Positions 1 to 7,815 of a stretch of DNA of 64,000 bases are shown here, one piece after another; positions within the stretch are counted from its first letter, which is position 1, and every line of letters begins with the position of its first letter. The notes beneath the pieces are model-generated. The model was not told where the DNA came from and did not search any database. It saw only the letters and a list, made by a program, of their open reading frames with translations. Origin of the DNA: Hymenobacter sp. YC55 (lineage in GTDB: Bacteria; Bacteroidota; Bacteroidia; Cytophagales; Hymenobacteraceae); assembly GCF_029433095.1 (NCBI RefSeq), contig NZ_JARNTX010000001.1, positions 558,001-622,000 on the forward strand, in the 5' to 3' direction. Position numbers and translations under genes: made by a program.

Positions 1-1106
1 TCGTTGGTACTGAGACTCGCTATATAGAAGAGGCGGTACGCTCGGGCAAGCTATCCGGCGATGGTATGTTTACTCGACGCTGCGAAGAATGGCTACAAGC
101 CAAACTAGGCGCTCCTCGGGTACTGCTCACCACCTCAGGCACCGATGCCCTGGAACTGGCTGCTCTGTTGCTTAACCTAGAGCCAAATGATGAAGTGTTG
201 TTGCCAAGTTTTACGTTTTCCTCTACAGCCACCGCCTTTGCACTCCGTGGAGCGCGGCTTGTCTTTGTGGATAGCACAGCAAACAGACCTGCATTTGACG
301 CTGACCAACTAGATAGCCTTGTTACGCCCCGCACTCGGGCTATTGTGCCTGTGCACTATGCCGGAATTTCCTGCGATATGACGACTATAAATGCGGTTGC
401 CGAAAAGAACAATTTGCTGGTAATAGAGGACGCAGCACAAGCACTTGGAGGCAGGTTTGAGGGAAAACCATTAGGTACACAAGGGGCACTGGCTGCTTTC
501 TCGTTCCATGAAACTAAAAATGTAACTGCTGGCGGTGAAGGAGGAATGTTGGTAATAAACGAACCAAGTTTAGTGGCGAGGGCCGAGGTTTTACGTGAAA
601 AGGGCACCAACAGAGCCGCTTTCTTTCGGGGTGAGGTAGCAAAGTATAATTGGGTAGACGTAGGCTCCTCCTTCCTACCTGCAGAAATAAATGCCGCTTT
701 CCTATGGGCCCAACTAGAAAAGCTAGATTTTATTCAGCAGCGACGCCAAGAGTTATGGGCGCGCTATTATAAGGAATTACAATCCTTAAATGCTTTTGGT
801 ATAGGCCTGCCCAATGTTCCTGATTATTCAGCCCAGAATGGTCATTTATTTTACTTAGTCTGCCGCTCCTCTACTGAACGTACTGCTTTAATTGACTTCC
901 TGAAACAGCGAGATATTACGGCCATATTTCACTACCAACCTCTACATAACAGCCCATATTACGCATCGCGACACGATGGCCGGGAGTTGCCGTGGGCAAT
1001 TTATTATGCTGATTGTTTGGTTAGGCTACCTTTGTACACTGAATTAGAAGCAAGTCAGCAGCAGCGAATTATTAGTGCTGTCTTAGAGTTCTATCAAGTA
1101 TTGTAG
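1..1106 (+). CDS. Sugar-nucleotide 4-aminotransferase, DegT/DnrJ/EryC1 family (5' end outside window)
   Basis: PLP-dependent aminotransferase of the WecE/RffA type, expected to aminate a dTDP-4-keto-6-deoxyhexose for surface glycan synthesis. The reading frame is open from base 3 (VGTETRYIEEAVRSGKLSGDG), which matches the N-terminal family region, so the gene starts before the window and the ATG at 66 is internal. The cofactor region reads EDAAQALGG, and the Schiff-base lysine is in HETKN (codon 516-518), followed by a Gly/Glu-rich loop. Only about 20-30 N-terminal residues seem missing. It is followed at 27 nt by a glycosyltransferase, and a formyltransferase lies further down the same run, which suggests an amino sugar that is later N-formylated. 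The substrate is inferred, not shown. Confidence 0.88.
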   Translation, partial: VGTETRYIEEAVRSGKLSGDGMFTRRCEEWLQAKLGAPRVLLTTSGTDALELAALLLNLEPNDEVLLPSFTFSSTATAFALRGARLVFVDSTANRPAFDADQLDSLVTPRTRAIVPVHYAGISCDMTTINAVAEKNNLLVIEDAAQALGGRFEGKPLGTQGALAAFSFHETKNVTAGGEGGMLVINEPSLVARAEVLREKGTNRAAFFRGEVAKYNWVDVGSSFLPAEINAAFLWAQLEKLDFIQQRRQELWARYYKELQSLNAFGIGLPNVPDYSAQNGHLFYLVCRSSTERTALIDFLKQRDITAIFHYQPLHNSPYYASRHDGRELPWAIYYADCLVRLPLYTELEASQQQRIISAVLEFYQVL

Positions 1107-1133
1107 ATTTCCCTGATTGGCCGTTTGCCACCT

Positions 1134-2207
1134 ATGCGCATTCTCTTCATCGTTCCGTACCCACCCGGCAAAGCTCCCTCACAACGGTTTCGGTTCGAAC
1201 AATACCTGGATATTCTTACACAAGCGGGACACTCTTATCGCTTAGCGCCTTTCCTCTCTGATTCTACTTGGGCGATACTTTATAAGCCCCAACATACCTT
1301 AGCAAAGGTGTTGGGTATTTTGATGGGTTTTGTGCGGCGAGCGGGCCTGCTCTTTACAGTGCCTGCCTATGATTATGTCTTTATTCATCGAGAGGCTGCG
1401 CCTATTGGGCCACCAGTAATAGAATGGATCATCGCGAAGGTGTTACGAAAAAAGATCGTTTATGATTTTGATGATGCTATCTGGATGAAGGATCCTGCTG
1501 GTGAACAAACTTTCATCAGCCGGTTGAAGTGGCAGCAGAAGGTGGGGAAAATCTGCCGATGGGCCTATAAAGTGAGTTGTGGGAACGCATACCTGCGTGA
1601 TTACGCTCAGCAGTTCAATGCTCACTGTATTATCAACCCCACTACGCTCGATACCGAGCATCTACACAACCGCATCCGAGACCAATATAACTCAACTCGT
1701 TCTGTTATAGGTTGGACAGGTACACATACTACCTTGCGTCACTTAGATTTAGTGTGGCCAGTACTAGAGCGTTTAGAGCAAGAAGGATACGACTTTGAGT
1801 TTCGCGTTATCTCCAACCAGCCGCCTGATTATGTAGGTTTGCGAGCATTAGCTTTTATCCCTTGGCGTAAGGACACCGAAATCGAGGACTTAAGTCAGTT
1901 CCACGTAGGGTTGATGCCGTTAGTAGATGATCCTTGGGCTCGTGGTAAATGTGCTTTCAAGGCTTTGCAATACATGTCGTTGGGAATGCCTGCGCTTGTC
2001 TCACCAGTAGGAATGAATACGGAGGTAGTTCAGAACGGCTACAACGGCTTTGTATGCAATAAGCTAGAGCAATGGTATGAAGCTCTACGCCGGTTGCTTG
2101 TTGATCAGAAGCTGCGAGCCACACAAGGAACTGCCGCCCGTCGTACTATTGTGGAGCGCTATTCAGTGGCGTCGAACAAACACAACTTCATAAACTTGTT
2201 CAGCTAA
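1134..2207 (+). CDS. Glycosyltransferase (GT4-like, GT-B fold)
   Basis: Predicted 357-residue cytosolic glycosyltransferase. The N-terminus MRILFIVPYPPG is the usual first strand and glycine loop of GT-B enzymes. The middle has a DFDDAIW segment, and the C-terminal half has GWTGTHTT and a nucleotide-sugar region around KCAFKALQYMSLGMPALVSP, typical of GT4-like proteins. A TTG at 1125 is in frame, but ATG at 1134 gives the better start. It lies between an aminotransferase and a deacetylase on the same strand with short gaps, so it probably adds one residue of a lipid-linked surface glycan. Donor and acceptor cannot be read from sequence. Confidence 0.82.
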   Translation: MRILFIVPYPPGKAPSQRFRFEQYLDILTQAGHSYRLAPFLSDSTWAILYKPQHTLAKVLGILMGFVRRAGLLFTVPAYDYVFIHREAAPIGPPVIEWIIAKVLRKKIVYDFDDAIWMKDPAGEQTFISRLKWQQKVGKICRWAYKVSCGNAYLRDYAQQFNAHCIINPTTLDTEHLHNRIRDQYNSTRSVIGWTGTHTTLRHLDLVWPVLERLEQEGYDFEFRVISNQPPDYVGLRALAFIPWRKDTEIEDLSQFHVGLMPLVDDPWARGKCAFKALQYMSLGMPALVSPVGMNTEVVQNGYNGFVCNKLEQWYEALRRLLVDQKLRATQGTAARRTIVERYSVASNKHNFINLFS

Positions 2208-2220
2208 GCCATCCACTGTT

Positions 2221-3243
2221 ATGCAACAGCGAATAGTAGGGGAAAAGAAAGAGGGAGGCCGTTTTGTTATATCGCTTGATTTTGAAATCAATTGGGGCGT
2301 TCGTGATCAGCAAACTCTGGATCAATACGGCCCTAATTTGTTAGGTGTACGACAAGCTATTCCGGCTATGCTGGAATTATTTCAAGAGTTTGATCTACGA
2401 GTGACTTGGGCTACGGTAGGACTGCTTTTTTTTTCAAACAAAGAAGAAATGCTAACCCATTTGCCCTATGTGCAGCCTCAATATTCTAATTCAACATTAT
2501 CCCCATATCTAGCTTTAAACAATGTTGGTGACGACGAAGCCGTTGACCCATATCATTTTGGGTACTCATTAATTGCGCAGATTCGTGATACACCTGGACA
2601 GGAAATAGCTACCCATACTTTTTGTCATTATTACTGTTTGGAGCGGGGCCAGACAGCCGAAAGCTTCCGTGCTGATCTGGAAGCGGCGGTACAAATAGCT
2701 AATGAGCAGAATATCACGCTACGCAGCTTAGTTTTCCCCCGGAATCAATATAATGCTCAGTATTTAGCTATTTGTGCGGATTTAGGGATTACGAGTTACC
2801 GTGGAAACGAAAATTCTTGGATTTATAAAGAGCGCAATGAAGAACAGCAAAGCCTATACAAACGTGGCGCACGTTTGCTAGACGCTTATTTTAATCTTTC
2901 TGGATTCAACTGTTATACTCTGCAGGAAATTGCTCAGCAGTTTCCCTACAATATTCCAGCAAGTAGATTTCTAAGACCTTGGTCGGGGCGGCTACAGTCT
3001 CTTGAGAGACTGCGTTTGCGCCGTATTCTGAGCGCCATGGAGTATGCAGCTCGCACTAATAAAGTCTTTCATCTGTGGTGGCATCCACACAATTTCGGAG
3101 TCAATATTCCGCAAAACATGGCTGTTTTGCGGCGCATTGCCGAACATTACAAGTACTTGAAAGCCACTTATGGAATGGAAAGCCAATCTATGGGCGACTT
3201 GGCTGCTGAACTACATCATCATGTGCCTGCAATAGCTAGTTAA
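2221..3243 (+). CDS. Polysaccharide deacetylase family protein (NodB-like)
   Basis: 340-residue protein with the NodB-type metal site. The first motif is in SLDFEINWGV (D20, E22) and the second is HTFCH (H132 and H136). A late WWHPHNFG segment resembles the C-terminal histidine motif. There is no signal peptide, so it may act in the cytoplasm on an N-acetylated sugar or lipid-linked intermediate. It starts 13 nt after the glycosyltransferase stop, and its own stop overlaps the next ATG (TAATG), which is strong evidence of co-transcription and translational coupling. A role in removing an N-acyl group before formylation is possible but unproven. Confidence 0.8.
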   Translation: MQQRIVGEKKEGGRFVISLDFEINWGVRDQQTLDQYGPNLLGVRQAIPAMLELFQEFDLRVTWATVGLLFFSNKEEMLTHLPYVQPQYSNSTLSPYLALNNVGDDEAVDPYHFGYSLIAQIRDTPGQEIATHTFCHYYCLERGQTAESFRADLEAAVQIANEQNITLRSLVFPRNQYNAQYLAICADLGITSYRGNENSWIYKERNEEQQSLYKRGARLLDAYFNLSGFNCYTLQEIAQQFPYNIPASRFLRPWSGRLQSLERLRLRRILSAMEYAARTNKVFHLWWHPHNFGVNIPQNMAVLRRIAEHYKYLKATYGMESQSMGDLAAELHHHVPAIAS

Positions 3244-4031
3244 TGAACTCCTCGATTTCCACCACAAAAAGAATAGTTATTCTCGCTGGTCCAGGTGAAT
3301 CCACCAATATCCTCTTTCATGCACTTGATGCTGAGTTTGGGATTCACCGCATCCTTGTAGAAACACCTGTAAGCCAAAAGCAACTGCTGAAGCGGCGCGC
3401 AGAGAAGTTAGGATACGCCACCGTAGCTGGCCAGATATTGTTTAAGCTGTTGGTGGCTTGTCCTTTGAGTTATTCATCGCAAAGCCGGCTGCAAACAATC
3501 AAAAAACAGGAAAATCTTGACGACAAGCCGCTACCAGAAAATCGAGTTATCCGGGTGTCATCCGTAAATTCGCAGGAGTGTATCGCCCAACTGCAGGAGC
3601 TACAGCCTGATGTTATTGTCGTAAATGGCACTCGTATAATTGCCAAAAAGGTGCTGACAAGTGTGTCATGCAAGTTCATTAACACACATGCTGGAATTAC
3701 ACCACTTTACAGAGGTGTGCATGGTGGTTATTGGGCCTTAGCTAATAAAGATCCACAGCATTGTGGTGTGTCAGTACACTTAGTGGATCCGGGCATCGAT
3801 ACAGGAGCTATTATCGCACAAGCTCTTATTAAACCAACAGAGGAAGATAATTTTGCAACCTATCCATTGCTACAACTGGCAGCTGGAATACCTCTGCTTA
3901 AGGCTGCTGTACATGCTGCCCTGTTCGGTGAAATTCAGTTACAGCCAGCACCAGAAGGTCAGTCGAAGCTATGGTCACATCCTACGCTAAATGAGTATCT
4001 GCTTAATAGGCTTCAAAATGGTGTCGGTTAG
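3243..4031 (+). CDS. Sugar N-formyltransferase (formyl_trans_N domain)
   Basis: 262-residue formyltransferase related to the N-terminal domain of methionyl-tRNA formyltransferase and ArnA. Catalytic residues can be placed: N147 and H149 in INTHAGITPLYRG and D186 in DPGIDTG. The protein lacks the C-terminal tRNA-binding domain of Fmt, so it is more like sugar-modifying enzymes such as VioF or WbkC, which use N10-formyltetrahydrofolate to formylate a 4-amino-4,6-dideoxyhexose. The start overlaps the deacetylase stop. With the aminotransferase at the window start this supports a formamido sugar in the surface glycan. The exact sugar is inferred. Confidence 0.82.
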   Translation: MNSSISTTKRIVILAGPGESTNILFHALDAEFGIHRILVETPVSQKQLLKRRAEKLGYATVAGQILFKLLVACPLSYSSQSRLQTIKKQENLDDKPLPENRVIRVSSVNSQECIAQLQELQPDVIVVNGTRIIAKKVLTSVSCKFINTHAGITPLYRGVHGGYWALANKDPQHCGVSVHLVDPGIDTGAIIAQALIKPTEEDNFATYPLLQLAAGIPLLKAAVHAALFGEIQLQPAPEGQSKLWSHPTLNEYLLNRLQNGVG

Positions 4032-4052
4032 CTAAAGTCGTAATTGTCTCAG

Positions 4053-5387
4053 TTAAGCTGCTACTCGTTTTTTATACTTAGGTCCTTGTAAGGCTTGGGC
4101 CTTAAATCTCATTATATACAATGCTGACAGGAAAAAAGGCATCAAAGGAATTTTATAACGAACTAGTGTGCCGAAGTTCCCACTAGTAGTCCCTACGCCG
4201 ATAGCCATTATTATAGAAAAAATAAAACAGAACGTTAATATTGGTTCTGCTGCAATTAAAACTAAGCTTCTGGATAGTCCTGTCCTGTAAACTAAACTTA
4301 AGGTAAAATAAAGAAACACTGTGGCTTCAATTGCAGATAACAACATTACAGGATTTCGAACTTCGAATAAGAAAGGACGAAATAATGATATAAAAATTGC
4401 TTGAGGCGCTACTCGTATTATAGAGCCGATAGAACCATCTAGTTCGCCAATATGATAAGCTGAGCCACTAGCAACGTACTCGCTTAAATATTCTTGAGTT
4501 ATTTTACTGCGCTCACCAATTTTTTCTACATCAAATCTTTCATCGCCAGAAGTAAGGTTTGTCGCTCCATAATATGCTACCCCAGCTCCAATTATAATAA
4601 GGAAAGGCTTAAGAAAAACTCTGAGAGAAGCTGATTTGATTCTAGAACTGTTTTCATTAAAAATCCAGAACAACGCTGGTGGCATAAAAGATAATAGAAT
4701 ATATATTTTAGCAGAAACTAAAACGTAGATACCAAGGCTGCCTAATATACTTGCTTGAAGAATATTTTTTTTGGCAATAAACACATGATAAAATCCATAA
4801 AAAGTCCAGCCTAATCCACCAATACAAAGCGAGTCTTTCATTAATCCAGACCCCCAGAAGAAAACGGAAGGCAAAAAGAAAATAGCAATAGCTAGTTGTT
4901 TGTATGCAGCAGGATAAATACGCAGAAAAGTAATATACATAGCCCACATTCCACAAAAGCTAATGAAGGCAAAAGATAACGCTATGACAGTGTATGTGTT
5001 AAAGCAAAGCATTGCTAGTGGCATTGCTGCTCGCACAATGAATAGTTCTGTGGAGTGAGGCTGCCACCAAAACATTTGGGAAGTATATCTTGAGAGCTCA
5101 GGAACTGGTTGCCCATTTGCTAGAAATAACTTTAGTCCTAAACTAAAATCATGTCCAAAAGCTTCATAAATAATCTTAATGTGATAATAATAATTGTAAG
5201 TGTCCCCTCCTGAATAATAAAATTGATAAATTAAACCTAAAGCGACTGCCCCAATAAATTTTAGCGACAGAGCAGGAATAAAATATTTTCGAGTATAAGC
5301 ATTAGTGTACTTTCGGCGAGCCGCGAACGCTATACCATAGAAAAGAGCTAGATAAAGCGGCGCCAGAAATAGGTCTTTTAAATCCAT
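4053..5387 (-). CDS. Polytopic inner-membrane protein, unknown function (possible glycan polymerase)
   Basis: 444 residues with about ten hydrophobic segments and short charged loops; no family was recognised with certainty. Notable loops are YYSGGDTYNYYYH near residues 58-70 and FLPSVFFWGSGLMKDS in the middle, a pattern seen in Bacteroidota polytopic glycan proteins. The gene is clearly richer in A+T than its neighbours, which suggests recent acquisition or weak codon selection, as is common for Wzy/Wzx-type genes. It is convergent with the amino-sugar operon and ends 21 nt from it. An O-antigen polymerase-like role is a guess from topology and neighbours. Confidence 0.6.
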   Translation of the reverse strand: MDLKDLFLAPLYLALFYGIAFAARRKYTNAYTRKYFIPALSLKFIGAVALGLIYQFYYSGGDTYNYYYHIKIIYEAFGHDFSLGLKLFLANGQPVPELSRYTSQMFWWQPHSTELFIVRAAMPLAMLCFNTYTVIALSFAFISFCGMWAMYITFLRIYPAAYKQLAIAIFFLPSVFFWGSGLMKDSLCIGGLGWTFYGFYHVFIAKKNILQASILGSLGIYVLVSAKIYILLSFMPPALFWIFNENSSRIKSASLRVFLKPFLIIIGAGVAYYGATNLTSGDERFDVEKIGERSKITQEYLSEYVASGSAYHIGELDGSIGSIIRVAPQAIFISLFRPFLFEVRNPVMLLSAIEATVFLYFTLSLVYRTGLSRSLVLIAAEPILTFCFIFSIIMAIGVGTTSGNFGTLVRYKIPLMPFFLSALYIMRFKAQALQGPKYKKRVAA

Positions 5388-5406
5388 TTTGGTAAAAGCT
5401 AAAAGC

Positions 5407-6651
5407 CTACTTCTTATTCTTCTTTAGATATGCCTTTGCCTCTTTAGAAGCAGCCGATTTATTATCGGCAATATCACGCACGACGGAGTAGTAACGGCGT
5501 GCTGTAGTTACGTCCTTTTCTTTATCGGCTAAGCGGGCTAAGTTGTAGTTGGAGTGGAGATAGAAGCCGCCTTTTACTTCATCTGTCAGTTCAGAGAAAA
5601 CAATGCACCGCTGATAATAATCCTTCGCTTTGTCATAATCTTTGTAGCGATTTTGCATCAGCCAGCCTAGGAAGTAAGTTGCATACCGTCCACTAGTGGC
5701 TTCATAGCCTGGCATTCCTTGGTTAAGCTTGTTAAGTATTTCTAAGCTTAGACGCTCACATTCCCTGAAATCGCCAAGGTTGAAGCACGACAACGCGTAG
5801 AAGCGCTGAAAGTAGCCGTTGTCGGGGTAGGTTTTGGCGAGGTTGCGAGCAATGGGAGCAGCAGCCTCCCAGTTGTTTTCCTCGTTATTGAGGATGCGCA
5901 TGAGGAATACTTTGGCTTCTGGGCCGACATAGAAACCGTTGTCGGCTACGTTGCGCAACTGTTGCAAGCCTAACTGTTTGTTTCCCTTGGGAAACAAGAG
6001 CAGTACTGGCTTGAGCAGTGGGTAATTAGTAGGAATCCAGACGGCATAATAGTTGAAGAGAGCCTGCCCAAACAAAAACTCAGGGCTCAGGCCATTGGCC
6101 TCCTTGCTCAGTTCCAAATACTTCAGAGCCCGCTTGGCACTAATAGTTGCTTTGGGCCAGTTTGAGCGTTCAGCATTCAAGCGGCCATCGAAGCCATAGG
6201 CAGCTGCTAAGAAAAAACAGGCTTCGTAATTTTTGTTATCGTTGTCGAATTGAGCTTCTGCCTTCGTAATGGTGGTATCCATGTAAGCGAAGAAGAGCTT
6301 ATCATACTGCTTGGTCTTGATATTAGTTGGTACGATTTTCCACCACTGACTCAGACCCATAAGGAAATAGGGCATGGGGTGGTTGGGGTAGCGGCGCCGC
6401 AAGGAGCGGAATTGCTTTTCGGCTCGGTCGTACTTGCAGTTGTACAGATTCTGAACTGCTCCTTCTAATTCTGTCTGAATATCCTTGTCCAATAAAAGCC
6501 AGCCCTTGGTATTAGCCGTGGGCATCACATCGACATTATCGGTTTGGATATTGCGGATGGGGGACGATGACCGAGCGGTATCGGGCTGCTGGGCAACAGC
6601 TAGCAAGGGCAACAACAGCAATAAGAGGATAAATCGGAGGCGGAGAATCAT
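5407..6651 (-). CDS. Secreted tetratricopeptide-repeat protein
   Basis: 414 residues from ATG at 6651; an in-frame ATG 45 nt upstream would spoil the signal peptide. The N-terminus [20 protein letters not shown] followed by QQ is a clear Sec signal, so the protein is periplasmic or outer-membrane associated. The rest is helical with TPR-like units such as CKYDRAEKQFRSLRRRYPNH near the start and DYDKAKDYYQRC near the end. TPR proteins are scaffolds for protein interactions; no catalytic motif is seen. It ends 19 nt before the start of the downstream membrane protein, so the two may share a transcript. Function unknown. Confidence 0.7.
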   Translation of the reverse strand: MILRLRFILLLLLLPLLAVAQQPDTARSSSPIRNIQTDNVDVMPTANTKGWLLLDKDIQTELEGAVQNLYNCKYDRAEKQFRSLRRRYPNHPMPYFLMGLSQWWKIVPTNIKTKQYDKLFFAYMDTTITKAEAQFDNDNKNYEACFFLAAAYGFDGRLNAERSNWPKATISAKRALKYLELSKEANGLSPEFLFGQALFNYYAVWIPTNYPLLKPVLLLFPKGNKQLGLQQLRNVADNGFYVGPEAKVFLMRILNNEENNWEAAAPIARNLAKTYPDNGYFQRFYALSCFNLGDFRECERLSLEILNKLNQGMPGYEATSGRYATYFLGWLMQNRYKDYDKAKDYYQRCIVFSELTDEVKGGFYLHSNYNLARLADKEKDVTTARRYYSVVRDIADNKSAASKEAKAYLKKNKK

Positions 6652-6760
6652 AGACACGGTTACTTGCAGGTAATGATTCGGCAAAAGCCAAAGCATCGCC
6701 TCCCATCGGGAGAACTAAAGTATGGCTTTTGTCCTAGTTTTAAATAAATAACTGCTCGTC

Positions 6761-7675
6761 ATGAAGCTTTTACACACCTTATGTCGCATTGCGGCCCCCT
6801 CTGGAAACGAAGCTCCGCTTACGCGCTATCTGCTAGAGTACATTGAGCAGCACCAAAGCAGCTGGCGAGTGCAACCTACTGTGCTAGCGGGTAACGAATG
6901 GCAAGATTGTATTATGCTGGTCTTTGGTGCGCCACGTACTGCAGTTTTTGCCCATATAGATAGCATTGGCTTCACTGTGCGCTATGGCCAGCAACTCGTG
7001 CGTATTGGCGGACCAGTAATAGAAGCAGGCAGCCGCCTTGTTGGGCGCGATGCGCAAGGTGAAATTGATTGTACACTGACCATAGACGATGAAACCGGGG
7101 AAATAGGCTATGAGTTCACCCGAGAGATTGAGAGAGGCACCGAACTCACATTTTACTGCGACTTCCGAGAAACAGCTACCACTGTTCAGAGCTGTTACCT
7201 AGATAACCGGCTTGGAGTTTGGAATGCGTTGCGCCTATGCGAGACCTTGGAAAACGGCATCGTTGCCTTCAGTTGTTGGGAAGAGCACGGTGGCGGCTCG
7301 GTAGCTTACTTAGCCAAATACATGCAGGAAACCTACGGCGTGCGCCAAGCCCTCATTTCTGATATTACGTGGGTGACCGAAGGCGTGCAGCCAGGCTGGG
7401 GCGTAGTTATTTCCTTGCGCGACTCGCTAATTCCGCGGCGCGCTTACGTGGACCGTATCCGCCGCATTGCAGAAGCATCGGGTATTCCCCACCAACTAGA
7501 GGTGGAGGGTAGCGGTGGCTCTGACGCAAAGGAACTGCAACACGGTGCACAGCCATGGGATTGGTGCTTTGTAGGTGCACCCGAAGACAACGTGCATTCC
7601 CCTGATGAAATAGTGGATAAGCGCGACATAAACAGCATGCTAGCACTGTACCGAGCACTCATGCAGGAGTTGTAA
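6761..7675 (+). CDS. M42-family metallo-aminopeptidase
   Basis: 304-residue cytosolic peptidase of the M42 (glutamyl aminopeptidase/PepA) family with a co-catalytic metal site. Ligands and catalytic residues can be located: H65 in FAHID, D148 in YLDNR, E174/E175 in CWEEHGG, D201 in ISDIT and H279 near the end in DNVHSPDE. All are present, so it should be active. It is somewhat shorter than typical M42 enzymes of 340-360 residues, consistent with a compact inserted domain. It is divergent from the TPR gene and stands alone. The likely role is peptide turnover; the preferred substrate is not evident. Confidence 0.8.
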   Translation: MKLLHTLCRIAAPSGNEAPLTRYLLEYIEQHQSSWRVQPTVLAGNEWQDCIMLVFGAPRTAVFAHIDSIGFTVRYGQQLVRIGGPVIEAGSRLVGRDAQGEIDCTLTIDDETGEIGYEFTREIERGTELTFYCDFRETATTVQSCYLDNRLGVWNALRLCETLENGIVAFSCWEEHGGGSVAYLAKYMQETYGVRQALISDITWVTEGVQPGWGVVISLRDSLIPRRAYVDRIRRIAEASGIPHQLEVEGSGGSDAKELQHGAQPWDWCFVGAPEDNVHSPDEIVDKRDINSMLALYRALMQEL

Positions 7676-7815
7676 GTGGCTCGATTATCATAAAGTGTAA
7701 GCTGTAGCTAAAGAGAAGGGAGTGAGGTGGTTGGAGTTGTAGGTAAAAGCTCTATTTTACCCGGGTAATTCCATATTTCCTGCCAACCTAAACTCCCACC
7801 ATTTACTGCCGCTTT

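Noticed and set aside
3243..4031. Methionyl-tRNA formyltransferase (fmt)
   Set aside because: The C-terminal tRNA-binding domain is absent and the genes around it are for glycan synthesis, so a sugar formyltransferase fits better.
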